64,000 nucleotides of DNA, taken from contig NZ_SRSO01000004.1 in NCBI RefSeq assembly GCF_004791695.1, positions 62,001 through 126,000 on the forward strand, in the 5' to 3' direction. The translations under genes were made by a program, and so were the position numbers. How positions within the stretch are numbered: position 1 is the stretch's first letter; each line of letters starts with the position of its first letter. The notes below the pieces were generated by a model. That model made no database searches and had not been told where the DNA came from. It saw nothing but the letters and a program-made list of their open reading frames with translations. Positions 9,722 through 19,400 of the stretch are shown piece by piece. The stretch comes from Flavivirga rizhaonensis. GTDB taxonomy: Bacteria; Bacteroidota; Bacteroidia; Flavobacteriales; Flavobacteriaceae.

Positions 9722-10093
9722 TTATTCTATTTTTAAATTAGTTATGGTGGCTATGCTATCACAATTTTCAACAATTAATATAATTTCTTTTTCTTCAAAT
9801 TCACCCTCAACATTATATATACCGCATGGTTTTTGTCTTGCATTACTTTCAGAAAAATTTATGCTACCTTTTTTTAAAATATGATTTATTGCTACCGAGT
9901 CTATATTATAAAGCTTGAAATCAGATTGAATATTATCACTATAAATAATTTTCTTTAGCCTAATATTCTTTAAAACTCTAGCATCTGGACCGTAACTACA
10001 TGAGGTCTTTTTACCATTTAAGAAGAAAGCTAATATTATTAATCCGATAGAAAACCCGCCTAGATAATAGCCAACGCGTTGTATAAGTTTCAT
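9722..10093 (-). CDS. DUF4258-like small membrane-anchored protein
   Basis: This 123-residue protein has one N-terminal membrane helix (residues about 10-26) and a short extracytoplasmic domain. The pattern of the C-terminal part (SVAINHILKKGSINFSES, then KPCGIYNVEG and a final ENCDSIATITNL) fits the DUF4258 domain as I remember it; the function is unknown. It lies between alanine dehydrogenase (38 bases upstream) and the sugar transferase (5 bases downstream) on the same strand. Alternatives are an unclassified envelope protein. I am sure it is a real gene, less sure of the family. Confidence 0.72.
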   Translation of the reverse strand: MKLIQRVGYYLGGFSIGLIILAFFLNGKKTSCSYGPDARVLKNIRLKKIIYSDNIQSDFKLYNIDSVAINHILKKGSINFSESNARQKPCGIYNVEGEFEEKEIILIVENCDSIATITNLKIE

Positions 10094-10131
10094 TTAATGT
10101 GTTTAGTGAAATAAATCAGAATTGTAATTAA

Positions 10132-11331
10132 TTAAAAAATAAGCAAATTAACATCGCTAAAATCTAAATCAAACCAATCACCTACAGATTTACTAGTTAA
10201 AATTCCGTGGTAAAAATACAATCCATTTTTTAAACCTCTGTCAAATCTTAAAGAATTTTCTATACCGCCATCCTCAGCTATTTTCAACAAATAAGGCGTA
10301 AAGATATTACTTATAGAAACAGATGCTGTACGTGAATATCTCGCTAGAATATTAGGAACACAATAATGAATCACATCATGTTTTATAAATGTAGGTTTTT
10401 TGTGTGTTGTTACTTCGCTTGTTTCAAAGCATCCTCCCATATCTATACTTACATCTATTATAATGGCTCCTTTTTTCATCGATTGAACCATAGCTTCCGA
10501 AACGATTACAGGTGCTCTGTTTGTTCCTCGTATTGCTCCAATAACAACATCACAACGTTTCAGGGCTTTTGTTAAATTTTTTGGGGTAATTGTAGAAGTA
10601 AAAAACGGCCTGCCCAAATTCGTCTGTATTCTTCTTAATTTTGTAATGGAATTATCGAAAACTTTTACATCTGCTCCAAGTCCTATAGAACTTCTAGTAG
10701 CAAACTCACCAACAGTCCCAGCTCCTAATATAACAACTTTTATAGGAGGAACACCACTAATATTCCCAAACATTAACCCATTACCATCCTTAGCATCAGA
10801 TAATAGCTCTGAAGCAATTAAAACAGAGGCAGTACCTGCAATTTCACTTAACGATTTCACAGCAGGGTAGGTTCCATCTCCGTCTCGTATAAACTCAAAG
10901 GCTAAAGCGGTAATGCGTTTTGATGCTAGTGCCTCAAAATATTTTTTTGACTGGGTTTTTATTTGAAGCGCAGATATTAATATAGTTTGAGGGTTAATAA
11001 GTTTAATTTGCTCTATACTTGGAGGTTCTACTTTAAGAATCATTGGGCATGCAAATACTTTAGCAGTATCTTTTGTGATTTCTGCTCCGGCTTCGCTATA
11101 GTCTTTATCACTAAAACTAGCACCATTTCCCGCACCAGATTCAAGTAATACTTTATGGCCGTTACTTACTAAAGCAAATACGGCATCTGGTGTTAAGCAC
11201 ACACGCTTTTCTTGAAAAGCAGTTTCTTTAGGTATACCTATAAACAATTCTCCCTTACGTCTTAGTAGTTCAAGAGTTTCTTCTTGAGGTAAAAGTTGTT
11301 GCTTTGTAAAAGGCGAGAGTGATTTTGACAT
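10132..11331 (-). CDS. ald: Alanine dehydrogenase (AlaDH/PNT family)
   Basis: This 399-residue protein should catalyse NAD-dependent interconversion of L-alanine and pyruvate plus ammonia. The N-terminal AlaDH/PNT domain shows GIPKETAFQEKRVCLTPDAV, with the substrate Arg and Lys region. The C-terminal NAD domain shows VVILGAGTVGEFATRSSIGLGA (about residues 196-217, quoted by motif only) and VIVSEAM. It is longer than the 370-residue Bacillus enzyme because of an N-terminal extension that includes TKQQLLPQEETLELL, a known feature of Bacteroidota homologues. It is the first gene of a probable minus-strand group leading into DUF4258 and the sugar transferase. Confidence 0.92.
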   Translation of the reverse strand: MSKSLSPFTKQQLLPQEETLELLRRKGELFIGIPKETAFQEKRVCLTPDAVFALVSNGHKVLLESGAGNGASFSDKDYSEAGAEITKDTAKVFACPMILKVEPPSIEQIKLINPQTILISALQIKTQSKKYFEALASKRITALAFEFIRDGDGTYPAVKSLSEIAGTASVLIASELLSDAKDGNGLMFGNISGVPPIKVVILGAGTVGEFATRSSIGLGADVKVFDNSITKLRRIQTNLGRPFFTSTITPKNLTKALKRCDVVIGAIRGTNRAPVIVSEAMVQSMKKGAIIIDVSIDMGGCFETSEVTTHKKPTFIKHDVIHYCVPNILARYSRTASVSISNIFTPYLLKIAEDGGIENSLRFDRGLKNGLYFYHGILTSKSVGDWFDLDFSDVNLLIF

Positions 11332-11511
11332 GGTTAGCTTAATTAATAAAAAATCAAATTACAAATAATTTTTCTATTGTTGATATAAACTCAAAATAAT
11401 TATTTTAGTTTTTTAATTGCTAGCAAGATTAATATTTTTATTTAGCTTTTTGTAAGAAAATAATCACTATTTTTATAGTGACTCCATAAAATGTTTTAAA
11501 TTAATTATTTA

Positions 11512-11519
11512 TAAGTTTG
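11512..11519 (+). promoter_or_regulatory. -7 box TAAGTTTG for the outer-membrane receptor gene
   Basis: Matches the Bacteroidota -7 consensus TAnnTTTG exactly and lies 17 bases before the start codon at 11536. No clear -33 TTG was found at the right spacing. The inferred 5' leader is very short. Confidence 0.4.
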
Positions 11520-11535
11520 CATCATAAATATATAT

Positions 11536-13959
11536 ATGATTAAAAATCTATGTTATTATTTTAGTCTACTGCTTTCTCTCTCGTCTTTTTCTCAGGAATA
11601 TAGGTTAAATGGGTATGTTAAAGATGGTAATAACAATCCAATAGCGTATGCAAATATAGTCATTACTAGTCTTGGGGTTTCTAAAAACGCGAATGGCACT
11701 TCTACAGATGAAAATGGTTATTTTATAATAGAAAATCTAAAAGCTCAGGATTATATATTAAAAGTTAGCTTTCTTGGATTTAAAGCGTATTCTACCAGAG
11801 TAGAATTGGATAGAAATATTCATTTTGATGCTATTATACTTGAAGATAATTTAGAGACATTAGATGGGGTGACTGTTGTAGCAAAGAGACCGACTGTTAA
11901 ACGCATGGTAGATCGTCTGGTTTTTAATGTTGAGAATTCTACATTATCAAATGATAACATTTTAGATGTTTTAAAGCATACTCCTGGTGTATTGGTTCAT
12001 GATGGGGCAATTACCATAAAACAATCGACACCAACAATATACATAAACAACAGAAGGATACATCTATCTTCAAGTGAAGTACAACAACTTTTAGAAGGTA
12101 CTTCTGCTAGTAATGTAAAATCTATTGAAGTTATTACAAATCCGCCTGCAAAGTATGAAGCAGAAGGCGGTGCTGTACTTAACATTATAACCAGTAAAAA
12201 TATTATTGCAGGTTATAACGGAAGTGTTTTTGGTAATTATAAACAAGGTTCTGAATTTCCAAAATATTCATTGGGCACCAATCATTTTTTTAAAACAAAG
12301 AAGCTTAGTACTTATGTAAACTATAATGTAAGCCCTAGAAAAGATTATAGATTTGTATACGAGTCTATTAATTTTATAGAAAACAATCAAATAACATCTA
12401 GTTGGGGTTCCCATTCTGATAAAATTAGTAAATCAAAAAGCCAGAATATTAACGCCAATATAGATTATGATATAAATGATCATAATAGGTTAGGTTTTTT
12501 AACAAATATATTAGTGCTCCCACGTAATAATACAAAAACTTTAACAAATTCATCAACTGAAGTTTTTAATGCAAATAGAATATTAGATTCTACTTTTAAT
12601 ACTTTAAATCGTAAAGTTGATGAAACCTACAATTTGGCGTTTACTCTTGATTATACTCATAAATTTAAAAGAACAGGAGAGAAACTCCTTGTAAGTGCTC
12701 ATCATACTAATTATGATTTTTCAAGTTTTCAAAATGTTGATACCGATTATCGTTTTCCTGATAATACTCTTATAAGAAGTAATAGATTTCAAACATTTTC
12801 TAGTCAAAAAATAAAATTATATACTGGACAAATAGATTACGAATTACCAATTAATGATTCTGCAAAGTTTGAGACAGGCGGAAAGGTCTCCAATATTAAT
12901 TCTGAAAGTATTTTAAATCAGTTTATTTATGTAAATGACGAAAAAATAGAAGATCTACAAAATTCAGACACTTTTTTGTATGATGAAACTAATTATGCTA
13001 CATATATAAGTTATTCAAAAGATTGGGCTAATTGGAGTTTTAAATTAGGAATGAGAGGAGAATATACTGATATTAAAGGAAATTCAACGTCAACTAATCA
13101 AATAAATAATAATGATTATTTAAAATTCTTCCCGTCGTTTTATTTGTTGCATAAATTAAACGATAATGATCAACTTTATTTTAATTACAATAAACGTATC
13201 TATAGGCCACGATATAATGAACTCAACCCTTTTAAATATTTTTTAAATGATAATGCTTATATTAATGGTGATCCTAATTTAAAACCTCAAATAGATGATA
13301 TATTTACTTTAGGGTATACTTTTAATAAAAATTACACTTTTGAATTGTATTATCGTTATGAAAACAATCCAACAGTTCAAATAACTTTTCAAGACAATGA
13401 AAAAAACAAGCTAACATATAGAAATACTAATATAAACAGAAGTGTTTCTTACGGGCTTGATTTTACAACATACACAAAAATTTTATCTCGTTGGAATTTA
13501 TATGTAGCCTCCTCAATATTTTATTATGATGAGCAATTTTTTGCCCTAGAAAGTAATAATGAATTATTAACAAATAATAAATGGTCTATTTATTCGCAAA
13601 TAGCTAATTATTTTTCCTTTTTAAAAGATAAAAGCCTAACAATTGATATTTCTTTTTTGTGCATTTCTCCAACAGTAAGTGGTCCAACAGATGTTAGTAT
13701 TAGATCTGGATTAAATCTTAATGTAAAAAAGACTATTTGGAATAATAGGGCTTCGGTTAATTTAGGAATAACTGATATATTTAATACGCTAAACTTTACA
13801 AGTAATACCCAATACCTAAACCAAGATGTGTTTTTTAAATCAAAAACGGAAAACAGACTAATTACTTTTGGGTTTAATTATAAATTTGGAAACTTTAAAT
13901 TAAGCACTAACGAAAAAAATATAAAGTTAAAGGAGCGTGACAGATTAAATATCAACTAA
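11536..13959 (+). CDS. Outer-membrane beta-barrel receptor, carboxypeptidase-regulatory plus OMP_b-brl_3 type
   Basis: This 807-residue protein has a signal peptide ending near SLSSFSQ. A CarboxypepD-regulatory-like beta-sandwich follows (LNGYVKDGNNNPIAYANIVI, about residues 24-43, ending with the FLGFKAYSTRV strand). Next comes a TonB plug-like segment (ILDVLKHTPGVLV, IEVITNPPAKYEAEGGAV) and a long C-terminal barrel rich in aromatic strands. This is the TonB-dependent-receptor-like family common in Flavobacteriia. The cargo is not predictable and no SusD partner lies next to it. It is monocistronic, with its own -7 box, and convergent with the membrane protein gene downstream. Confidence 0.88.
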   Translation: MIKNLCYYFSLLLSLSSFSQEYRLNGYVKDGNNNPIAYANIVITSLGVSKNANGTSTDENGYFIIENLKAQDYILKVSFLGFKAYSTRVELDRNIHFDAIILEDNLETLDGVTVVAKRPTVKRMVDRLVFNVENSTLSNDNILDVLKHTPGVLVHDGAITIKQSTPTIYINNRRIHLSSSEVQQLLEGTSASNVKSIEVITNPPAKYEAEGGAVLNIITSKNIIAGYNGSVFGNYKQGSEFPKYSLGTNHFFKTKKLSTYVNYNVSPRKDYRFVYESINFIENNQITSSWGSHSDKISKSKSQNINANIDYDINDHNRLGFLTNILVLPRNNTKTLTNSSTEVFNANRILDSTFNTLNRKVDETYNLAFTLDYTHKFKRTGEKLLVSAHHTNYDFSSFQNVDTDYRFPDNTLIRSNRFQTFSSQKIKLYTGQIDYELPINDSAKFETGGKVSNINSESILNQFIYVNDEKIEDLQNSDTFLYDETNYATYISYSKDWANWSFKLGMRGEYTDIKGNSTSTNQINNNDYLKFFPSFYLLHKLNDNDQLYFNYNKRIYRPRYNELNPFKYFLNDNAYINGDPNLKPQIDDIFTLGYTFNKNYTFELYYRYENNPTVQITFQDNEKNKLTYRNTNINRSVSYGLDFTTYTKILSRWNLYVASSIFYYDEQFFALESNNELLTNNKWSIYSQIANYFSFLKDKSLTIDISFLCISPTVSGPTDVSIRSGLNLNVKKTIWNNRASVNLGITDIFNTLNFTSNTQYLNQDVFFKSKTENRLITFGFNYKFGNFKLSTNEKNIKLKERDRLNIN

Positions 13960-14023
13960 AGGTTTAGAGTATTATCATCTCAATTCTTTGACTTTAATAA
14001 AAAACTATTATTCTTAAATTATA

Positions 14024-14584
14024 CTAAAAATATTGCTTTACCTTATCCCAAAAACTTTTCGGAGATAACTTGAATTCATCTTCCAATTCCTGTAAAGATT
14101 TAGTAGTTTCATTTACTTTATTAAATATTCTAGCTCGAATTAAATAAATAGTAGGTATTACCACTACCATAATAGGGATTAAATATATTAGTTGAAACTC
14201 ATCCACATATGATAAGGTTGAGTTAAAAAAGTCGAAAATTTGATACACATACATTGCTATTGGAACCAGTAATGTATGGTACCACCAATGTCTGTTTGTA
14301 AAAAACCATAAAAGTAATAGTAATAAAGGGACCACTTTACCAGTAAAAACCCACATAGCAACGTTAGCATCTCCCCATCCTTTACTATCATAGGTAAATA
14401 AAAAAGTGTGCCACACTCTTTGTTGTGGCACACTTAAATGTAAATAAAATAAATAAGGAGTACTTGCAATTAAAGTTCCAATAATACTCCCTATAAGTAA
14501 TGATTTATTATCATACTTTTTTATGTTACTACCTCGTGATTGTTTTAACCAATTTTCTTTCGACTTTTGCTGTTTGTTGTCCAT
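14024..14584 (-). CDS. Four-helix membrane protein of unknown function
   Basis: About 186 residues from the ATG at 14584 (MDNKQQKSKENW...). The open frame extends to 14647, but the extra residues overlap the small secreted-peptide gene and are not signal-like, so the shorter start is preferred. There are hydrophobic helices near SLLIGSIIGTLIASTPYLFYL, VAMWVFTGKVVPLLLLLLWFF, TLLVPIAMYVYQIFDFF and LIYLIPIMVVVIPTIYLI. A short soluble tail follows (NETTKSLQELEDEFKLSPKS). I do not recognise a named family. Its start lies inside the coding region of the 46-residue peptide gene (56 bases of overlap in another frame), so the two are probably translationally coupled. Confidence 0.75.
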   Translation of the reverse strand: MDNKQQKSKENWLKQSRGSNIKKYDNKSLLIGSIIGTLIASTPYLFYLHLSVPQQRVWHTFLFTYDSKGWGDANVAMWVFTGKVVPLLLLLLWFFTNRHWWYHTLLVPIAMYVYQIFDFFNSTLSYVDEFQLIYLIPIMVVVIPTIYLIRARIFNKVNETTKSLQELEDEFKLSPKSFWDKVKQYF

Positions 14585-14669
14585 CTTGATTATAAGCGTC
14601 TGCAGCTTGAGCCATAAACAACATTCCTCCGAAAATTGCGATTGCAATTAAGTACTTTTTAGTTTTCAT
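14529..14669 (-). CDS. Small secreted or membrane peptide, 46 residues
   Basis: The reading frame from the ATG at 14669 to a TAG at 14529 encodes a Lys-rich start (MKTKKYL), a hydrophobic core (IAIAIFGGMLFMAQAADA) and a short charged tail ending LVKTITR. This looks like a cleavable signal peptide with a mature part of only about 24 residues, or a single-pass peptide. A perfect -7 box (CAAATGTA on the plus strand, TACATTTG on the coding strand) lies at 14698-14705, 29 bases upstream. The gene overlaps the following membrane-protein gene by 56 bases. It is below usual gene-calling length; the function is unknown. Confidence 0.6.
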   Translation of the reverse strand: MKTKKYLIAIAIFGGMLFMAQAADAYNQDGQQTAKVERKLVKTITR

Positions 14670-14697
14670 TTTAAAGGGATTTATTAATTAATATACC

Positions 14698-14705
14698 CAA
14701 ATGTA
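14698..14705 (-). promoter_or_regulatory. -7 box TACATTTG for the small peptide / membrane protein pair
   Basis: Exact TAnnTTTG match on the minus strand. Transcription would start near 14691, about 22 bases before the ATG at 14669. This is the main reason for accepting the small upstream gene. Confidence 0.5.
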
Positions 14706-14865
14706 ACTAAAGGCTATTTTGAAGAATTTCTTGAAATGTTAAAAAAATGTTAAAATTAAGCTTTTTTAAAATTTACAATGTGGTTTTCCCGTAAAACTTC
14801 AAAATTCAGAGTGTTTTTTCTGTTATTTATTTGTTAAAGCTAATGTTATGTTAGTAATTTGTTCG

Positions 14866-15276
14866 TTAATATAATTTTATAATTCTATGATTATCAGAAT
14901 CTAATTTTAAATTAATTATATCAAAATGATTGTTCAAAATTGGCTCAATTTTTTCTGGCCATTCAATTAATTTCCAATTATCAGAATCAACATAATCCTC
15001 AATTCCAAAATTATAAGCTTCCTCTAAATCGTTTATTCGATATAAATCAAAATGATAGATTTTATCATTATTTAGTTGATACTCGTTTACAATTGAAAAT
15101 GTTGGGCTACTAACTTCATCATGACTTCCTAAAACTTTTACAATGGTTTTTATTAATGTTGTTTTTCCAACACCCATATCTCCATAAAATAATAAGGTCT
15201 TAGTTTTTACGTTTTTAATTAGTTGTTTTGCAACATTTTCGACATCATTTAATCCAAAATTAAGTTCCAATCTCAT
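14866..15276 (-). CDS. tsaE: tRNA threonylcarbamoyladenosine biosynthesis ATPase TsaE
   Basis: This 136-residue P-loop protein has the TsaE Walker A (FYGDMGVGKTTLIKTI, about residues 30-45), the SSPTFSIVNEY switch-like motif and YHFDLYRI with the Walker B Asp. The family forms the TsaBDE complex that makes the t6A37 modification of ANN-decoding tRNAs. Length is normal. It lies 85 bases downstream of porX on the same strand; tsaE next to porX is an arrangement I recall from other Flavobacteriia, so co-transcription is possible. Confidence 0.94.
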   Translation of the reverse strand: MRLELNFGLNDVENVAKQLIKNVKTKTLLFYGDMGVGKTTLIKTIVKVLGSHDEVSSPTFSIVNEYQLNNDKIYHFDLYRINDLEEAYNFGIEDYVDSDNWKLIEWPEKIEPILNNHFDIINLKLDSDNHRIIKLY

Positions 15277-15361
15277 AATATTTTACACACAATTATAGTT
15301 AAAAAAAATCAAAAAAGCAATAAAAATACGTATTTAATCGATGTTTTTTGCTTTTAATAGA

Positions 15362-16915
15362 TTATTTAGGAATAAATACTACAAAAGGAATAATCATTTC
15401 CTCAAGAGAAACACCTCCATGCTGATAAGTATTTCTAAAATAACTAACATAATGATTGTAGTTATTAGGATAAGCAAAAAACAAATCACTTTTTGCAAAA
15501 ATATAAGAACTACTCATGTTAATAGAAGGTAAGTGAGCATCTTTAGGATTTTTAAAGACCAATACATCTTTGTCATCATAAGTTAAACTCCTACCAGTTT
15601 TATAACGAAGATTTAAGCTTGTGTCTCTATCTCCAATAACTTTTGATGGATTCTTAACATTAATAGTACCATGATCTGTAGTTAAAATAAGTTTAAACCC
15701 TAATTGTTGAGCCTGTTGTATCATCTCTAAAAGTGGCGAATTTTTAAACCAACTTAATGTTAAAGACCTGTATGCCTTATCGTTTGAAGCCAGTTCTTTA
15801 ACAACTTCCATTTCCGTTTTAGAATGCGATAACATATCAACAAAATTGTACACTATAACGGTAAGGTCATTGTCTTTAAGCGATTTGAAGTTATCAGCTA
15901 GTTTTTTGCCGTTTTTTAGATTAGTAATTTTATGATAGTCATAATTCAAATGACTTAATCCTAATCGTTTCATTTGAGTATCTAAAAAATCGGGTTCATG
16001 CATATTTTTACCGCCATCATCAGTATCATTTTTCCAATATTTTGGAAATAGTTTTTCCATATCGCTAGGCATGAGTCCTGAAAAAATGGCATTACGAGCA
16101 TACTGAGTTGCCGTTGGCAAAATGCTAAAAAATGCGTCCTCTTTAATCTTTTTATAATAATTGTTAATAATAGGCTCAAAAACTTTCCATTGGTCATAGC
16201 GTAAATTGTCAATAACAATTAAAACCGTTGGCTGCTCTTTACTTATCTCAGGAGCAATTTTTTCTTTAAAAAGGGTATGCGACATTATTGGAGATTCTGT
16301 ATTTGGCTCAAACCAATTCGCGTAATTTTTTTCTATAAATTTCCCAAACTGAATATTTGCCTCGTTTTTTTGAGACTCTAAAATTTCAAACATCCCAGGA
16401 TCTTCAATATCTTCAAGCTGAATTTCCCAATAAATAAGCTTCTGATATAGATTCACCCATTCTTCATAGGTATTAACCATAGACAAATCCATAGCTATTT
16501 TCCTAAACTCTTGTTGATAGTTTGAAGTTGTTTTTTCAGATACTAATCGAGAATTATCCAAGTTCTTCTTTAAACTTAACAATATCTGATTAGGGTTTAC
16601 AGGCTTAATAAGATAATCCGCTATTTTATTGCCAATAGCTTCTTCCATAATGTATTCTTCCTCACTCTTCGTGATCATTACAACCGGAAGGTTATCTTGC
16701 CTTTCTTTTATTTCATTTAAAGTTTCAAGACCAGTAAGTCCGGGCATATTTTCATCTAAAAATACGATATCAAAACTTTTTTCATCTATAGCATCAATAG
16801 CTTCAGTACCACTCATGCATTTTGTAACTTTATAATTGCGTTGCTCTAAAAATAGAATATGAGGTTTCAGTAAATCAATTTCATCATCTACCCAAAGTAT
16901 TTGTATTGTATTCAT
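15362..16915 (-). CDS. porX: T9SS response regulator PorX (receiver plus PglZ/alkaline-phosphatase-like domain)
   Basis: This 517-residue protein opens with a receiver domain: acidic pocket VDDE (residues 9-12), phosphoacceptor Asp54 in VFLDENMPG, conserved Thr/Lys in VMITKSEEE. A helical linker and a C-terminal PglZ-type, alkaline-phosphatase-superfamily domain follow (TVLIVIDNLRYDQWKV, PTATQYARNAIFSGLMPSD, LTTDHGTINVKNP, YQHGGVSLEEMIIPF). In Porphyromonas and Flavobacterium this architecture is PorX, which with the histidine kinase PorY controls type 9 secretion genes; its PglZ domain is a zinc phosphodiesterase. No porY is visible here. A probable T9SS cargo is encoded at 51.2 kb. Confidence 0.95.
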   Translation of the reverse strand: MNTIQILWVDDEIDLLKPHILFLEQRNYKVTKCMSGTEAIDAIDEKSFDIVFLDENMPGLTGLETLNEIKERQDNLPVVMITKSEEEYIMEEAIGNKIADYLIKPVNPNQILLSLKKNLDNSRLVSEKTTSNYQQEFRKIAMDLSMVNTYEEWVNLYQKLIYWEIQLEDIEDPGMFEILESQKNEANIQFGKFIEKNYANWFEPNTESPIMSHTLFKEKIAPEISKEQPTVLIVIDNLRYDQWKVFEPIINNYYKKIKEDAFFSILPTATQYARNAIFSGLMPSDMEKLFPKYWKNDTDDGGKNMHEPDFLDTQMKRLGLSHLNYDYHKITNLKNGKKLADNFKSLKDNDLTVIVYNFVDMLSHSKTEMEVVKELASNDKAYRSLTLSWFKNSPLLEMIQQAQQLGFKLILTTDHGTINVKNPSKVIGDRDTSLNLRYKTGRSLTYDDKDVLVFKNPKDAHLPSINMSSSYIFAKSDLFFAYPNNYNHYVSYFRNTYQHGGVSLEEMIIPFVVFIPK

Positions 16916-16984
16916 TCAAATATTTTTAATAATCATTTATAGTAATTGTTTTTAATATGGCCTTATATATAAACTACATATAAT

Positions 16985-16992
16985 TATATTTG
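16985..16992 (+). promoter_or_regulatory. -7 box TATATTTG for the HD-domain gene
   Basis: Exact TAnnTTTG match. Transcription from here would begin near 16999, downstream of the first open TTG codon at 16990, so it favours the TTG at 17020 as the true start. Confidence 0.5.
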
Positions 16993-17019
16993 TGTCTATT
17001 AAACATTAACTTTTCAAGT

Positions 17020-18240
17020 TTGAACAAACTTAAAATATTAAACGACCCAATTTACGGATTTATTACTATTCCAAATTCGCTTATCTTCGATTTAATTCAA
17101 CATAAATACTTTCAACGATTAAGAAGAATTACCCAAATGGGTATGTCTTATTTGGTTTATCCAGGTGCTCATCATACTAGATTTCATCATGCAATAGGAT
17201 GTGTACACTTAATGCAGCAGGCTGTTAATGTACTTCGTTTTAAGGGAGTTACAATTTCTGAAGAAGAAGAAAAAGGACTTTATGCTGCTATTTTATTGCA
17301 TGATATTGGTCATGGGCCTTTCTCTCATGCCATGGAGCATAGCATTGTTAATGATGTATCTCACGAAGACATTTCTTTGCTTTTTATGGAGCAATTAAAT
17401 AAAGAATTTAACGGAAGTTTAACGCTTGCCATCCAAATTTTCAAAGGTAAATACCATAGAAAATTTATGTGTCAGCTTATTTCCGGACAATTGGATATGG
17501 ACAGAGCAGATTATTTAAAGCGAGATAGTTTTTATACTGGAGTCGCAGAGGGTAATATAAATAGTGAACGATTAATTACGATGCTTCATGTTGTTAATGA
17601 TGAATTAGTTGTTGAAGAAAAAGGAATTTATAGTGTCGAAAAATTTATTGTTGCAAGGCGTCTTATGTATTGGCAGGTTTATTTACACAAAACGGGCTTA
17701 GCTGCAGAACAATTATTGATTCGTGTTTTGAAGCGAGCTAAGGAATTACACAATAATGAAACAACGTTAGAAGCTAGTAAAGCACTATTGTTTTTTTTAG
17801 AGAATAAAATATCAATTGACAACTTTAACAATGAGACGCTAGATGTTTTTTCGCAATTAGATGATTACGATATTATTTCGGCTATGAAAAACTGGCAGCA
17901 TCATAGTGATTTTGTACTCAGTCATTTAAGTAAAATGATCATTAATAGAGACTTATTAAAAGTCAAATTAAAAAAGAAAGTAATAAAAAAGCAAAATCTT
18001 GAAAAGCATATCCAAAACTTAATTAATGCTCATGATATAAATGAAGATGAAGCAAAATATTTTGTATTTACCGGAGAAATATCTAATCAAGCATATCAAT
18101 TAAAACATCAAGGAATAAATATTTTGCACAAATCTGGAAAAATTGAAGATATAGTTAAGGCTTCAGACCAGCTCAACCTTAAGGCGTTATCTAAACCAGT
18201 AACTAAATATTACATATGTTATCCTAAAGAAACACTGTAG
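17020..18240 (+). CDS. HD-domain phosphohydrolase
   Basis: About 406 residues from a TTG start (LNKLKILNDPIYGFITIPN). No ATG is available upstream, and the alternative TTG at 16990 overlaps the -7 box. The HD metal site is clear: HHTRFHHAIGC near residue 50 and ILLHDIGHGPFSHAMEH near 95, plus LDMDRADYLKRDSFYTGV. This is the dNTPase/SAMHD1-like class annotated widely as HD-domain protein; the substrate (dNTP or another phosphoester) is not known for the Bacteroidota group. It is divergent from porX and followed by a perfect 14-bp hairpin. Confidence 0.85.
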   Translation: MNKLKILNDPIYGFITIPNSLIFDLIQHKYFQRLRRITQMGMSYLVYPGAHHTRFHHAIGCVHLMQQAVNVLRFKGVTISEEEEKGLYAAILLHDIGHGPFSHAMEHSIVNDVSHEDISLLFMEQLNKEFNGSLTLAIQIFKGKYHRKFMCQLISGQLDMDRADYLKRDSFYTGVAEGNINSERLITMLHVVNDELVVEEKGIYSVEKFIVARRLMYWQVYLHKTGLAAEQLLIRVLKRAKELHNNETTLEASKALLFFLENKISIDNFNNETLDVFSQLDDYDIISAMKNWQHHSDFVLSHLSKMIINRDLLKVKLKKKVIKKQNLEKHIQNLINAHDINEDEAKYFVFTGEISNQAYQLKHQGINILHKSGKIEDIVKASDQLNLKALSKPVTKYYICYPKETL

Positions 18241-18269
18241 TTATTTTTTTAAAGTAAAAAAATAACTAC
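18237..18269 (+). terminator. Perfect 14-bp hairpin at the end of the HD gene
   Basis: GTAGTTATTTTTTT pairs with AAAAAAATAACTAC around a 5-base loop, starting at the stop codon. The T stretch is inside the stem rather than after it, so termination strength is uncertain. Confidence 0.5.
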
Positions 18270-18338
18270 GTAAAACGCCACACCAGTTTATAGAAAACAA
18301 TAAGCATCTACACATAGAAAACTTTAGTACATTTTTCC

Positions 18339-18346
18339 TATTTTTG
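18339..18346 (+). promoter_or_regulatory. -7 box TATTTTTG for the lipid A operon
   Basis: Exact TAnnTTTG match, 31 bases before the lpxD start at 18378. It is the only such match between the HD-gene hairpin and lpxD. Confidence 0.45.
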
Positions 18347-18377
18347 CGTCAATCAAACAAAAAACAAACTTTTCAGT

Positions 18378-19400
18378 GTGAAATTTACAGCACAACAAAT
18401 AGCAGAAATATTAGAAGGAGATATTGTTGGCGATCCAAATATGGAAGTTTCAAGGTTATCTAAAATTGAAGAAGGGACTCAAGGTTCTCTAACATTTTTA
18501 TCTAACCCAAAATATACGCCATACATATATTCTACAAAAGCTTCAGTCGCCATAGTTAACAAAAGCTTTATTCCTGAAAACGAAATTAATACCACATTAA
18601 TCAAAGTTGAAGATGCTTATGCAGCGTTTTCTAAAGTACTTGAGTATTATAACATGGTTAAGCTTAACAAAGTAGGAATTGAACAACCTTCCTATATATC
18701 AGAATCTGCAATTCATGGTGATAACATCTATATTGGGGTATTCTCTTATATAGGAAAAAATGTTTCAATAGGAGATAACGTCAAGATTTTTCCAAATGCC
18801 TATATAGGTGATAATGTTACCATTGGAGATCATTCTATTGTGTTTTCTGGAGCCAAAATTTATTCAGATACAACTATAGGAAGCTCTTGTGTTATAAACT
18901 CTGGTGCAATCATTGGAGCCGATGGTTTTGGTTTCGCACCAAACCAAGATGGGAGTTATAGTAAAATACCTCAAATTGGGAACGTTATTTTAGAAAACCA
19001 TGTTGATGTAGGAGCAGGAACGACTATAGATCGAGCGACTTTAGGATCAACAATAATAAGGAATGGTGTTAAATTAGATAATCAAATACAAATTGCACAT
19101 AATGTAGAAATAGGTAAACACACAGTAATAGCTGCACAATCTGGTGTTGCTGGTTCAACCAAAATCGGAGAGTATTGTCAAATTGGTGGTCAAGTAGGTA
19201 TTGCAGGACATATTACTATTGGTAACAATGTGAAAATTCAAGCACAATCTGGTATTGCTAGAAACGTAAAAGACAATGAAATTCTACAGGGATCGCCAGC
19301 ATTAGCTTTAAGTGATTATAACAAATCATATGTGCATTTTAAAAATTTACCTAAGATTGTAAAAAATATTAATGATTTAGAAAAAAATAAATGGGAATAG
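18378..19400 (+). CDS. lpxD: UDP-3-O-(3-hydroxyacyl)glucosamine N-acyltransferase
   Basis: This 340-residue left-handed beta-helix acyltransferase carries out the third step of lipid A synthesis. The N-terminal uridine-binding domain (residues 1-100, starting [18 protein letters not shown] and with [17 protein letters not shown]) is followed by many hexapeptide repeats ([24 protein letters not shown]). The catalytic His lies in [11 protein letters not shown], about residue 237. The last 10 bases overlap the start of lpxC/fabZ, indicating translational coupling. This is the first gene of a tight operon. A second LpxD-like enzyme lies four genes downstream. Confidence 0.96.
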   Translation: MKFTAQQIAEILEGDIVGDPNMEVSRLSKIEEGTQGSLTFLSNPKYTPYIYSTKASVAIVNKSFIPENEINTTLIKVEDAYAAFSKVLEYYNMVKLNKVGIEQPSYISESAIHGDNIYIGVFSYIGKNVSIGDNVKIFPNAYIGDNVTIGDHSIVFSGAKIYSDTTIGSSCVINSGAIIGADGFGFAPNQDGSYSKIPQIGNVILENHVDVGAGTTIDRATLGSTIIRNGVKLDNQIQIAHNVEIGKHTVIAAQSGVAGSTKIGEYCQIGGQVGIAGHITIGNNVKIQAQSGIARNVKDNEILQGSPALALSDYNKSYVHFKNLPKIVKNINDLEKNKWE

